A DNA stretch of 64,000 nt from Bog-473 sp963728845 (GCA_963728845.1 CAVSLS010000052.1:186001-250000), one strand, 5' to 3'. Positions 8,889-16,879 are shown, numbered from the stretch's first letter. Notes: a model not told the origin generated them from the sequence alone. Program-made: numbers and translations.

Positions 8889-9971
8889 TCAGACGCGCTC
8901 CCACCATCCCCCGACGTCTCGGGCGAGCCCGGCCCGGGCAAGCCGCTGGAGGGCGCCACAGAGGGCGCCCAGGTCGAGGCGGGCCGCCCGGGCCAGGTCT
9001 TCGAGGGGCGCGGGATCCGAGGAGAGGGCCTCGTAGACCCGGCGGTCCTCGCCCGAGGCAGGCTCCTCCGGACGTCCGGTTCGGGCAGCCGCGGCGTGCG
9101 TCGGGACGACTGCGGGCACCGATGCACCGGACAGGGACAGTGCGACCAGAACGTCGCCCGCCGAGCACACCGGGAAGGCGCCCTCGGCGAGGAGCGCGTT
9201 CGTCCCCTCGCTCGTTGGGCTGCGGATGGAGCCGGGAACGGCGCCGACCGGGATGCCACGGGCCACGGCCGCATCGACGGTGTGGCGAGAACCGCCGTGA
9301 TGCCGGCTCTCGACGACGACCACGACGTCGCTCATGGCGGCGAGCAGCCGGTTGCGGACGGGGAAGCGCCACCTCTCAGTGCGCACACCCACCGGTGATT
9401 CGGACACGACGGCCCCGTGCGCGGCCACCCGTGCCCACAGCCGGGCGTGCCGCCGCGGATAGGGGTCGTCGAGGCCACCGGCGACCACGCCGATGGGCGG
9501 CGCGCCCGCTCCGCACGCGCCCTCGTGGGCCGCGCCGTCGATACCGAGCGCGAGGCCCGAGACGACGCTGACCCCGGCGGCCGACAGGTCGGCGCCGAGT
9601 TGGGCGGCCACGCCGATGCCATAGCGGGTGGGCGCCCGCGTGCCCACCAGCGCCACCGTCGGAGCTCCGCCGAGCACGGTGGGCTCGCCCATGCAGAAGA
9701 GGAGCGCCGGCGCCTGCGGGTCCTGGGCCAGCCGGCCCGGGTACGCCGGGTGGTGTGCCATCAGGGCCGTGATGCCGAGCTCGGCGTGCCTTTCCCAGAT
9801 CCGGGCGACGTCGTGCGCTGACCCGCCCGACTCGGCCCGGGTGCGCAGCCAGGCCACCGAGGGGCGGTTCGAAGCCAGCAGGTCGCGCAGGGTGGCGGGG
9901 CCGATGGACGGAGCTGCGGCCAGCGCAACCGCATAGGCCTCCTCCGGCAAGCCGAGCGGGGTCGGCCTCAC
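8889..9971 (-). CDS. dprA: DNA-processing protein DprA
   Basis: DprA/Smf loads RecA on incoming single-stranded DNA during transformation. The 360-residue protein has the Rossmann-like core (PTVALVGTRAPTRYGIGVA; SGLALGIDGAAHEGAC; VGAVPGS) preceded by a helical N-terminal region and followed by a C-terminal winged-helix-like segment (YEALSSDPAPLEDLARAARL). The GTG start at 9971 overlaps the comM stop (GTGA). The comM-dprA order is common in actinobacteria, and the pair suggests capacity to handle imported DNA. Confidence 0.93.
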   Translation of the reverse strand: MRPTPLGLPEEAYAVALAAAPSIGPATLRDLLASNRPSVAWLRTRAESGGSAHDVARIWERHAELGITALMAHHPAYPGRLAQDPQAPALLFCMGEPTVLGGAPTVALVGTRAPTRYGIGVAAQLGADLSAAGVSVVSGLALGIDGAAHEGACGAGAPPIGVVAGGLDDPYPRRHARLWARVAAHGAVVSESPVGVRTERWRFPVRNRLLAAMSDVVVVVESRHHGGSRHTVDAAVARGIPVGAVPGSIRSPTSEGTNALLAEGAFPVCSAGDVLVALSLSGASVPAVVPTHAAAARTGRPEEPASGEDRRVYEALSSDPAPLEDLARAARLDLGALCGALQRLARAGLARDVGGWWERV

Positions 9972-11434
9972 GACACGACCACCGCCCGACCGGCGCGCAT
10001 CGAGAGAGCTTCGGAGACGTGCGCGAACGTCACCACGTCCTCGCCGGCCAGCGCCGTCACCGTGCGCGCCACCCCCGATACCTTGTGCAGGCCACGGGCG
10101 CTGAGGCAGCCCGAGCGAAGCTTGGAGGCCAGGAGCTCGGCGGCGTCGGACGACAGCTGCGGCCGATCTTCCCGTCGCGCGTCCAACCGGGCCCGGGCGG
10201 TGGCGACGCGGGCGGCGACGGCGGACGAGCGTTCGCCCGGAGCGTTCGCGAGGAGCTCGGCGGGGTCCGGGCGGCTCAGGGGGACGACCAGGTCGAAGCG
10301 ATCGAGCAAGGGCGCGGAGATGCGGCGCCGGTAACGGGCGCGGGCGGCGGTCGTGCACGCGCAGGCGCCTTGATAGATGCCCTCGCCGCACGGGCACGGA
10401 TTCATGGCCGCAACGAGAAGGAAAGCGGCCGGGAAGGTGACCGTCCCGCCCGCTCGGCTCACCCGGATGACCCCCTCCTCGAGAGGCTGGCGCAGCGCCT
10501 CGAGGGCGGCCACGGGGAACTCGCCGAGCTCGTCGAAGAAGAGGACTCCATGGGTGGCCAGGCTGATCTCACCGGGTCGCAGCGACAGGTTGCCGCCGCC
10601 GACCAGCGAGACGAGGGACGACTGGTGATGCGGGGCGCGGAAGGGTGGGTGTTCGAGCAGCGCGCCGTCTGGCACGGCGCGGCCCGCCGCCGAGTGGACC
10701 CGAGTCACCGCGAGCGCCTCCTCGGGGGTGAGGCACGGGAGGAGTCCCACCAAGCGCTCGGCGAGCATGGTCTTGCCCGATCCGGGCGGCCCGATCATGA
10801 GGAGGTGATGCCGACCGGCCGCGGCGACCTCGAGCGACCGGCGACCGACCGCTTGGCCTCGCACGTCGGCGAGATCCGGGACCTCCGGACCACGATCAGG
10901 AGCCGCGGGGACGGGCGCATCGGGCCAGGGCGCCCGCCCGCGCAGCACGCGCGTGAGCTCGGCCAGTGACGCCGCGCCGTGGACGGCTCCTCCGCGGACG
11001 AGCGTGGCCTCTTGCACGTCGCACAGCGGCACCACCAGGCCGAGGGGCCTGGTGGCGTCAGCCAGGGCGATCATGCCCGGCACGTGACGCAGGGAACCAT
11101 TGAGCCCGAGCTCCCCGCAGAAGGCGAAGCCCTCGGCGCACGAGGGACTCAGCTCACCGGCGGCGACGAGGAGCCCGACTGCGATGGGGAGATCGAGTCC
11201 GGCGCCACCTTTGCGCAACCCAGAAGGCGCAAGGTTCACCGTGACCCGACGCAGGGGCCAGGGCAGTCCGCTCGAGAGCACGGCGGCGCGCACGCGGTCG
11301 CGGGCTTCGCGCACGGCAGCATCGGGCAGCCCGACGATGGTGAACCCAGGCAGCCCGTTCGAGACGTGGACCTCGACAGAAATGGCGTGCCCGACGGCGC
11401 CGCTCAGCGTGGCGGAGGCAACCGAGGCGAGCAC
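9968..11434 (-). CDS. comM: Mg-chelatase-like AAA+ ATPase ComM (YifB)
   Basis: ComM is a hexameric helicase that promotes branch migration during natural transformation. The 488-residue protein has the N-terminal Lon-like domain (SATLSGAVG; GLPGFTIVGLPDAAVREARD; VTVNLAPSGLRKGGAGLDLP), Walker A GPPGSGKTMLAERLVGLLP, Walker B GVLFFDELGEF and a zinc-binding motif MNPCPCGEG with CACTTAARARYRRR. The GTG at 11434 gives the standard start (LASVASATL). It is intact. A second, truncated copy of its first ~48 codons lies at 13349-13493, and 58 bases near the start are identical in both; this is treated under findings. Confidence 0.95.
   Translation of the reverse strand: MLASVASATLSGAVGHAISVEVHVSNGLPGFTIVGLPDAAVREARDRVRAAVLSSGLPWPLRRVTVNLAPSGLRKGGAGLDLPIAVGLLVAAGELSPSCAEGFAFCGELGLNGSLRHVPGMIALADATRPLGLVVPLCDVQEATLVRGGAVHGAASLAELTRVLRGRAPWPDAPVPAAPDRGPEVPDLADVRGQAVGRRSLEVAAAGRHHLLMIGPPGSGKTMLAERLVGLLPCLTPEEALAVTRVHSAAGRAVPDGALLEHPPFRAPHHQSSLVSLVGGGNLSLRPGEISLATHGVLFFDELGEFPVAALEALRQPLEEGVIRVSRAGGTVTFPAAFLLVAAMNPCPCGEGIYQGACACTTAARARYRRRISAPLLDRFDLVVPLSRPDPAELLANAPGERSSAVAARVATARARLDARREDRPQLSSDAAELLASKLRSGCLSARGLHKVSGVARTVTALAGEDVVTFAHVSEALSMRAGRAVVVS
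11290..11347. repeat. 58-bp direct repeat, left copy (inside comM)
   Basis: These 58 bases in the comM 5' region are identical to 13349-13406 in the same orientation. Beyond the repeat toward the comM start the two copies differ at about 14 of 87 positions, and on the other side similarity stops at once. A perfect core with diverged flank resembles the crossover core of an integration or recombination event. Confidence 0.9.
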
Positions 11435-11736
11435 GCTGAAGAATGGTCGCGCTGGCGCCGCTACCGTTGTCAGCCGTGCTCCGTCTGGAGCAGTTGGATA
11501 TTTGGGTATGCCCGTCCGGCACGTTCGGGCTCTCGTGGGTTGCTGCCTGGGACCAAGGCCACTACTCGCTTGCGAGCACCAGGAACATGCTTTGATTACG
11601 AACGAACAGGCGATTGCCTGAGCAGGTTGTAATGGCCTGTGGCAAAGAGGTTTATCCCTGTCCCTTGCCTGCCTACGCCCCCCCGTAACGGGTGGGGGAT
11701 CGTTCGTCGACGAGAAGTCGCGGGCGCCCGGCTCTA
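11435..11736. other. Non-coding stretch upstream of comM
   Basis: About 300 bases with no convincing gene on either strand. Open frames here lack ribosome-binding sites and recognisable content. It would hold the comM promoter on the minus strand, but no clear -35/-10 pair stands out. A C-rich hairpin at 11678-11697 is listed separately. The base composition is less GC-rich than the comM coding region. Confidence 0.5.
11678..11697 (-). terminator. Possible terminator hairpin
   Basis: A C-run and matching G-run flank the short loop TAA (CCCCCG, TAA, CGGGTGGGG), giving a GC stem of about seven pairs with one mismatch. It lies about 40 bases beyond the stop of the small minus-strand gene at 11737-11986. 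There is no T tract, so termination is only suggested. Confidence 0.3.
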
Positions 11737-11986
11737 TCAGGACCCCGTCCACCGAATCTCGACGAGATACCGTTCTCCAGCAAGAACGGCATCGACGACC
11801 TCATCGATCGCTTTCCCGAAGGCGGTTGATGCATCGGCCCCGTGACAGTCCCGTGTGGATGGTCACGAGGTAGACGTTTCCCCAGCCTCGGCGTACCGCC
11901 ACTTCGGTGACCAGGCGGAACCCAGCCTCGGACAGCGCCTCGGTCAAGGCGGCCAGGATGCGTTCGGAGAGGTCCGTAGTCGCCAT
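11737..11986 (-). CDS. Small hypothetical protein, one frameshift
   Basis: From an ATG at 11986, MATTDLSERILAALTEALSE continues to VYLVTIHTG, and a second frame from about 11835 continues FGKAIDEVVDAVLAGERYLV to EIRWTGS. Restoring one G near 11837 joins them into a soluble alpha/beta protein of ~82 residues. Codon use in both halves fits the strand. I do not recognise the family. It lies between the two comM copies, so it belongs to the duplicated or inserted segment. Confidence 0.45.
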
Positions 11987-12184
11987 GTGGGTGCAACAGT
12001 GACTGGACTCGCGATCTGTGCATAGTGCCAAAGGTCCAGCTCTCTCGCATTGTGAGTAGGGAGAATGTTCTCCAGCGATCGGCAACCCAATACGTCCTAT
12101 GCTGCAAGTGAAGAGACCTTTGACCTGACCGGCCAACCGGCCACCTCCGAGATCATCTGACTACACGTCATCGAGGGAGGGCCG

Positions 12185-13321
12185 ATGTCAGGTAACACAA
12201 TGAGTGACCCGTCAACACTGAGACGGGTGCTCGACGCCGTGCTGCTTATCGAAGCAGACCTGGAGCTTCCGGTCCTGTTGCGCCACGTAACCGAGGAAGC
12301 CTGCGCCATGACCGGCGCCCGCTACGGGGCCCTCGGAGTCCTTGACGAGAGCCGTACGCACCTGGCCGAGTTCATCACGGTCGGCCTCGAAGCGGACCGG
12401 GAGGAGGAGATCGCGGCACGACCCACCGGGCAAGGGGTCCTGGGTCTGCTTGTGGCCAACCCCGAGCCGCTCCGCCTATCTCAGCTCTCTGCGCATGAGG
12501 AGAGCTTCGGGTTCCCGCTTGGCCATCCCCCCATGACATCGTTCCTGGGTGTCCCGATCAAGGTGCGGGACGAGGTCTTCGGCAACCTCTATCTGACCGA
12601 CAAGATCGGATGGAACGAGTTCACCAGTGAAGACGAGGCACTGGTCACGTCTCTCTCCGTCGCGGCAGGGATCGCCATCGAGAACGCTCGGCTGCATCAG
12701 CTGGTGCAAGAGCGTGCCGTCTCGGACGATAGAGAGCGGGTCGCGCGAGACCTGCACGACACGGTCATCCAGACACTGTACGGCGCGGGACTCTCGCTCC
12801 AAGGCATAGCCGGTGCGGCTCAGGCGACCGACGTGTCGGACCAGATGAATGCGGTCGCCGCGACCATCGATGATGCGATTGTCCAGCTCCGCTCCACCAT
12901 TTACGAGCTGGGGCTGACCGGCGGCGAACTTGGCATTCGGGCCAGCATTATCTCGCTCTTGCGCGAACTGACCGTCGTCGCTGGCTTCGAGGTGCACAGC
13001 TCATTCTGTGGGCCGGTGGACTCGGTCGTCTCCGATGCGATTGGCGAGCAACTTCTGGCCACTGTCCGAGAGGCGGTCACCAACGTCGGTCGCCATGCTC
13101 AGGCCACCCGGGCCAGCGTCCGGCTCAGTGTGGCGAGCGACGAGTGCCTGCTCCAGGTCACCGACAACGGGCGCGGGCTGGGATCGCGTGAAAGCTCAGA
13201 GGGTGGACTGGGACTCAACAACATGCGCCGTCGGGCCGAGAAGCTCCACGGGAGTTTCGAGGTGAGGAGCCAAAGCGGCGGAACCGTGCTCACCTGGCGT
13301 GTACCAACTTTGAACGCATAG
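12185..13321 (+). CDS. Orphan GAF-domain sensor histidine kinase (DevS/NreB-like)
   Basis: A soluble kinase of 378 residues. A GAF domain spans ~20-170 (CAMTGARYGALGVLDESRTH; SFLGVPIKVRDEVFGNLYLT). The HisKA_3 segment has the phospho-acceptor His191 in RERVARDLHDTVIQTLYGAG. The HATPase domain follows (AVTNVGRHAQAT; VTDNGRGLG; GLGLNNMRRRAE). GAF-HisKA_3 kinases of this type often sense redox state, oxygen or NO through haem in DevS; whether this single GAF binds haem is not known. No response regulator is adjacent. GAGGGAGG precedes the ATG and supports the start. It is the main cargo between the two comM 5' copies. Confidence 0.88.
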   Translation: MSGNTMSDPSTLRRVLDAVLLIEADLELPVLLRHVTEEACAMTGARYGALGVLDESRTHLAEFITVGLEADREEEIAARPTGQGVLGLLVANPEPLRLSQLSAHEESFGFPLGHPPMTSFLGVPIKVRDEVFGNLYLTDKIGWNEFTSEDEALVTSLSVAAGIAIENARLHQLVQERAVSDDRERVARDLHDTVIQTLYGAGLSLQGIAGAAQATDVSDQMNAVAATIDDAIVQLRSTIYELGLTGGELGIRASIISLLRELTVVAGFEVHSSFCGPVDSVVSDAIGEQLLATVREAVTNVGRHAQATRASVRLSVASDECLLQVTDNGRGLGSRESSEGGLGLNNMRRRAEKLHGSFEVRSQSGGTVLTWRVPTLNA

Positions 13322-13348
13322 TCGTCGAGACGTCGAGCCGCATATGGG

Positions 13349-13406
13349 GCACGCGGTCGCGGGCTTCGCGCACGGCAGCATCGGGCAGCCCGACGATGGT
13401 GAACCC
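13349..13406. repeat. 58-bp direct repeat, right copy (inside comM remnant)
   Basis: Identical to 11290-11347. The left side of this copy breaks off abruptly at 13348, where comM similarity ends, so this is the truncated partner. Distance between the copies is about 2.06 kb, start to start. Confidence 0.9.
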
Positions 13407-13493
13407 GGGCAGCCCGTTCGAGACGTGGGCCTCGACAGCGACGGGTCGCCCGACCGCACCACTCAGCGTTGCGGAGGCGACCGCGGCGAGCAC
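13349..13493 (-). pseudogene. Truncated second copy of the comM 5' end
   Basis: A GTG at 13493 opens LAAVASATLSGAVGRPVAVE and continues through the conserved GLPGFTIVGLPDAAVREARD, then leaves comM similarity at DRV and runs into unrelated codons, ending near 13290. Only ~48 of 488 codons remain, so it cannot make ComM. The part outside the 58-bp core differs from the intact comM at ~14 of 87 bases, many silent or conservative, so it is a diverged allele rather than a fresh copy. It likely marks the original comM start displaced by an insertion or recombination. Confidence 0.88.
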
Positions 13494-13569
13494 GCAAGGA
13501 GAACGGTCCCACCGACCAGCTCCACGGTCAGGTCGCCCTCTGGGAACCGCTTCGGGTACTCATATTTAG

Positions 13570-13599
13570 TTGACACTTACGTAAGTAATAGCTTATATT
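13570..13599 (+). promoter_or_regulatory. Promoter with palindromic operator; leaderless arsR start
   Basis: TTGACA at 13570-13575 and TATATT at 13594-13599 are separated by 18 bases, a textbook sigma-70-type promoter. The spacer holds a perfect 12-base palindrome, ACTTACGTAAGT, at 13575-13586, well placed for a dimeric repressor. The GTG of the ArsR-type gene sits at 13606, seven bases after the -10, so transcription likely starts at or next to the start codon and the mRNA is leaderless. Autorepression by the ArsR protein is the obvious inference. Confidence 0.75.
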
Positions 13600-13605
13600 A
13601 AGAGA

Positions 13606-13923
13606 GTGGATGCTGCACTCAAGGCGTTGGCCGAGCCCCGGCGGCGGGACATCCTCCGATTGGTGTGGACCCGCGAGCTGCCGGCCACGGATATCGCCGA
13701 TCACTTCACCGAGGTCACCCGCTCCGCGATCTCGCAGCACCTCACGGTCCTCAAGACGGCGGGCCTGCTGACCGAGCGACGTGATGGGACGCGCCGCTTG
13801 TACCGCGCAGATAGGAACGAGATGAAGAACCTGCGCAAGTTCCTCGACGAATTCTGGACGTCCGGACTGGAGCGACTCCGTGACGTCGCCGAAGCCGCTC
13901 AACGAGACAAGGAGAAGCGCTGA
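13606..13923 (+). CDS. ArsR-family winged-helix repressor
   Basis: A 105-residue regulator: LKALAEPRRRDILRLVWTRE, then the recognition helix region RSAISQHLTVLKTAGLLTER and the wing RDGTRRLYRAD. It has no metal-binding Cys pair, so it belongs to the non-metal ArsR group usually paired with SRPBCC (AHSA1) proteins. It starts at a GTG directly downstream of its own promoter and operator, with no room for a Shine-Dalgarno. Its TGA overlaps the next ATG (TGATG), so it heads an operon with the SRPBCC and DUF899 genes. Confidence 0.92.
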   Translation: MDAALKALAEPRRRDILRLVWTRELPATDIADHFTEVTRSAISQHLTVLKTAGLLTERRDGTRRLYRADRNEMKNLRKFLDEFWTSGLERLRDVAEAAQRDKEKR

Positions 13924-14363
13924 TGGCCCAGCTCGTGCGCGAGATCATGATCACGGCGACGCCAGAGACGATCTGGCCGTTCCTCACCGAACCCGACATG
14001 CTCGTTGGGTGGCACGGCACGGTCGCCGATATCGACCCGCGGCCCGGCGGCATCTACCGCGTGCTCGTCGCCGGTCAGTTCCAGTCGGCAGGAAAGTACG
14101 TCGAGGTCGTTCCCACGGAGAAGGTGGTCTTCACCTTCGGCTGGGATGAAGACGACCATCCGATCCCACCCGGATCGACCACCATCGAGATCACGCTGCA
14201 TCCCGAAGGCGACAAGACCCGTGTGCGCCTCGTGCACTCCGGCTTGCCGGACGACGCGCTCGACGACCACGGCCATGGTTGGTCGCTCTACCTCGAACGA
14301 CTCGCGGTGCGCGTCGCGGGCGGCGACCCGGGACCCGACCGCGGGTCCGGTGGCGAACCCTGA
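13923..14363 (+). CDS. SRPBCC (AHSA1-type) ligand-binding protein
   Basis: A 146-residue START-fold protein with the AHSA1 pattern: IMITATPETIWPFLTEPDML, RPGGIYRVLV, KVVFTFGWD and TRVRLVHSGLPDD, then GWSLYLERLAVRVAGGDPG. Such proteins bind small hydrophobic ligands; the ligand here is unknown. TGATG overlaps join it to arsR upstream and to a 29-residue frame downstream. ArsR-SRPBCC pairs are common in actinobacteria and are usually linked to stress or xenobiotic response. Confidence 0.9.
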   Translation: MAQLVREIMITATPETIWPFLTEPDMLVGWHGTVADIDPRPGGIYRVLVAGQFQSAGKYVEVVPTEKVVFTFGWDEDDHPIPPGSTTIEITLHPEGDKTRVRLVHSGLPDDALDDHGHGWSLYLERLAVRVAGGDPGPDRGSGGEP

Positions 14364-14452
14364 TGGACACTCGGAGGACGATTCACCTGGACGTGCCATC
14401 GGAGGCAAGCACCCCGCTCAGCTATCACGACAACAAGGAGACAAGCAAATGA
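14363..14452 (+). CDS. Candidate 29-residue microprotein bridging the operon
   Basis: An ATG overlapping the SRPBCC stop (TGATG) opens a 29-codon frame, beginning MDTRRTIHLDVPSEAS and ending YHDNKETSK, whose TGA overlaps the ATG of the DUF899 gene (ATGA). So both ends join by stop-start overlap, as other true operon genes in this window do. The codons AAG GAG near its end double as the Shine-Dalgarno of the next gene. It is polar, without a membrane segment. It could be a real peptide, or only a device that carries ribosomes across the gap. I know no homologue. Confidence 0.4.
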   Translation: MDTRRTIHLDVPSEASTPLSYHDNKETSK

Positions 14453-15216
14453 CTGATCACAAGGTCGGCACCCGTGACGAGTGGATCGCGGCGCGGCTGG
14501 AGCTGCTCAAGGCCGAGAAGGAATTGACGCGGCGTAGCGATGAACTAGCGCAGCAGCGGCAGGAGCTGCCCTGGGTCCGGATCGACAAGGAATACCGCTT
14601 CGAGACCGACGAAGGCACGGCGTCTCTCACCGATCTCTTCAGAGGACGTTCACAGCTTCTCGTCTATCACTTCATGTTCGGGGCCGAGTACACGGCAGGG
14701 TGTCCCTCCTGTTCCGCCATCGCGGACGGTTTCAACGGCTGCGCTGTCCACCTCGCGAATCACGACGTGACGCTCTGCGCAGTGTCGCGGGCTCCGCTGG
14801 CGAAACTGCAGGCGTACAAGGAACGGATGGGTTGGAGCTTTCCCTGGGCCTCTTCGTTCGACAGCGACTTCAACCACGACTTCCAGGCGGCGCACACCAA
14901 GGAGGAGTGGGCGTCGGGAGCCGTCGAGTACAACTTCCGCGAGATGGACCTTCGGCCCTCGGCAGGAGAGGAGGGTCCCGGGCTCGACGAGTTCGCATCG
15001 AGCATCGTTGGTACGGACTGGGAGACGTACAGGCGAGAAGGGCCCGGCGTGAGCGCGTTCGCCGTCGACGATGGTGTCGTGTACCACACCTACTCCGCAT
15101 ATGCGCGCGGGCTGGACGGCCTCTGGGGCATGTACCAGTGGCTCGACCGCGCGCCACTCGGTCGCAACGAGACCGGCTTCTGGTGGCGCCGTCACGACGA
15201 GTACGACGGCCAGTGA
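14449..15216 (+). CDS. DUF899-family thioredoxin-like protein
   Basis: 255 residues with the DUF899 pattern: EWIAARLELLKAEKELTRRS, then ELPWVRIDKEYRFE, LLVYHFMFG, the Cys pair GCPSCSAIADGFNG, LCAVSRAPLAKLQAYKERMG and a C-terminal tail RNETGFWWRRHDEY. It has a thioredoxin fold and is usually annotated as a predicted dithiol-disulfide oxidoreductase. AAGGAG lies nine bases ahead of the ATG at 14449. It ends the ArsR operon; DUF899 genes often travel with ArsR/SRPBCC pairs. Activity is not proven for the family. Confidence 0.92.
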   Translation: MTDHKVGTRDEWIAARLELLKAEKELTRRSDELAQQRQELPWVRIDKEYRFETDEGTASLTDLFRGRSQLLVYHFMFGAEYTAGCPSCSAIADGFNGCAVHLANHDVTLCAVSRAPLAKLQAYKERMGWSFPWASSFDSDFNHDFQAAHTKEEWASGAVEYNFREMDLRPSAGEEGPGLDEFASSIVGTDWETYRREGPGVSAFAVDDGVVYHTYSAYARGLDGLWGMYQWLDRAPLGRNETGFWWRRHDEYDGQ

Positions 15217-15521
15217 CGTGTGAGGAAGACTGCGCCGCGCCAAACAGCTGTTCGTTTGATGGATGAAGAGGGCCCTCTATGCAAGCGTTGCGGCATGAAC
15301 CACCAGGATGTAATGACGGCGGTCTTGGGGGCGTCTGCGACTCGTCACGACTCCCGGCGACGACCCGCTCTATGACACGGCGTTGGGCTCGTTCGCTCTG
15401 CATAGAATGGGTCTGGCCGCGGCAACTGGCTGGACCTTCCGGGGGCTCTTGTGGGCCGGGCGACGTCACGGTGAGATGGCAAATGGCCGGAGTTGAATCA
15501 AGGGGAGCCGGTTCGCTCACC
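15217..15521. other. No gene seen
   Basis: About 300 bases between two convergent genes. The open frames have no ribosome-binding sites and no recognisable domains. No hairpin with a T tract was noticed. Confidence 0.5.
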
Positions 15522-16199
15522 TCACGGTGAGGAGGACGGCCGAGTGAAACGCAACAACACCTTCTCTCGGCTGTAATAGTCCAGCCAGGCGAGGGGGTCC
15601 CTCCGATGGTCGTGCCCATGCCGATGCCCCGACACGGGGACAAAACCCAGCTTCAAGTTGGCCACCGACACGGAGAAGCCAGCCTCTTCGAAGTCCCTCG
15701 CTACCGCGTCGAGTTGGTAGAGCTTTGGCAAGTCGAGCTCGACTGCACTTTGTGCGTGCCACGACGACATCAACGGGCTCTCCGCGTGAACTCCCATGAC
15801 CGCGAAATACGACCCGCCCGGTTTTAGGGCGCCAAAGAGATCCGTCGCGTGGGCAGGGAGGTTCTCCAGCAAGTAGAGGACTTCGTGGCTGAAGGCCACG
15901 TCGAAGTCGCCCCATCCCTCGGGCACGGTGTCGGCAGCCTCGAAGGTGAGTGGCCTTGCTCCGGCGAGACTGCGGGCATCTGTGATGGCGCCTGGGGCCG
16001 GGTCGTATCCGTAGCCCTCGGCAATGCCCGCGGCATCGACAAGCAGGCGCAGAAAGCCGCCACGATTACAGCCGGCATCGAGGACCCGGCTTCCCTCGAG
16101 GTCGGTGTCGATGGTGTCGAGCATCGCCTTCCAAATGAAGCCGTGCTCGTGTTGCATGGCCTCGTCCTCGGCGGCGCCACGCCAATAGGAGGTACTCAT
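15522..16199 (-). CDS. SAM-dependent class I methyltransferase
   Basis: About 225 residues with a Rossmann methyltransferase core: motif I VLDAGCNRGGFLRLLVDAAG, the acidic residue after strand 2 (YGYDPAPGAI), FDVAFSHEVLYLLENL and LFGALKPGGSYFAVMG. The tail is His-rich (GHRHGHDHR). Start ATG at 16199 (MSTSYWRGAAEDEAM) is preferred by length; an alternative ATG lies at 16235 in the same frame; neither has a clear Shine-Dalgarno. The substrate is unknown. A monooxygenase remnant lies directly upstream on the same strand, so it may once have served a small-molecule pathway. Confidence 0.82.
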   Translation of the reverse strand: MSTSYWRGAAEDEAMQHEHGFIWKAMLDTIDTDLEGSRVLDAGCNRGGFLRLLVDAAGIAEGYGYDPAPGAITDARSLAGARPLTFEAADTVPEGWGDFDVAFSHEVLYLLENLPAHATDLFGALKPGGSYFAVMGVHAESPLMSSWHAQSAVELDLPKLYQLDAVARDFEEAGFSVSVANLKLGFVPVSGHRHGHDHRRDPLAWLDYYSREKVLLRFTRPSSSP

Positions 16200-16231
16200 G
16201 GAACGAACATACTGCCGGGCATCGCGTCTCG

Positions 16232-16568
16232 TCATGGTGTCCCGAACCAGGTCGTCTGGGCGTCACGCAATCCGGTATCGGTGCCGTCCCCCACCCAAGC
16301 GACATATCCGTCGGGCCGGATCAACACGGCAGCCGGAGCGGAGACCCCGCCCAGAACCGGGAGCTCCCACGGACCGCCATATTCTGCATCGATCATCTGG
16401 ACCCGGTCAGCCCACGGGGTGATGTCAAAGGCGCCGGGCTCACCGAGGTTGAGCAGCACCGGCACGCCGCTCGATGACAGCGACGTCGACTCTCGCCAAC
16501 GCCAACTCAGCCGCCAGCATCATCCCCGTCGGACCGCCTCCGGCGATCACCACCGCATGCTTGGCCAT
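16232..16568 (-). pseudogene. FAD-dependent monooxygenase with its middle deleted
   Basis: After a good AGGAGG, an ATG at 16568 opens the FAD-binding N-terminus MAKHAVVIAGGGPTGMMLAA (GxGxxG) and reaches VAVIERR. It then joins, out of frame, to the family's C-terminal end, which begins PVLLNLGEPGAFDITPWADR, continues DAEYGGPWELPVLGG and ends at 16232. About 400 residues between are missing, which is most of the PHBH-like domain. A sequencing indel cannot explain this; it is a real internal deletion and the enzyme is dead. Full members hydroxylate aromatic compounds. Confidence 0.85.
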
Positions 16569-16879
16569 ACGCCACCCTCCTCTTTCCCGTCAAGTTCTGG
16601 TCTAGGCCGGAGATTGTGCGCACCGACCCGGGCCTTGCTGCAAGCGCCCGGTGCGCGCTAGATTGACAATGGCGGGGGGTCGATGTTCTTCCTTCTTCCC
16701 TTTGTTCGGTGCGGACGGACAAGCAATGTGCGACGTACGGCGCGGTGCGCATGGCGGAACCGTGGGCCCGGCTCGGAAAGATCTCCCGCGGGTCCACGGA
16801 CGGAACGCCTAGGTGCCCCCTAAACCGCTAGGAACGGACGAGCCCCCATCATCGATCCGCTTGACCGACAACCTCCGGA
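16569..16879. other. No gene seen
   Basis: About 310 bases between the monooxygenase remnant and a small minus-strand gene. It would contain the old promoter of the monooxygenase. No confident promoter pair, RNA gene or coding frame was found. Confidence 0.45.

Noticed and set aside
11435..13500. Integrase, transposase or CRISPR-like element at the comM duplication
   Set aside because: I looked for recombinase motifs, terminal inverted repeats and spaced repeats; only the 58-bp direct repeat pair was found.
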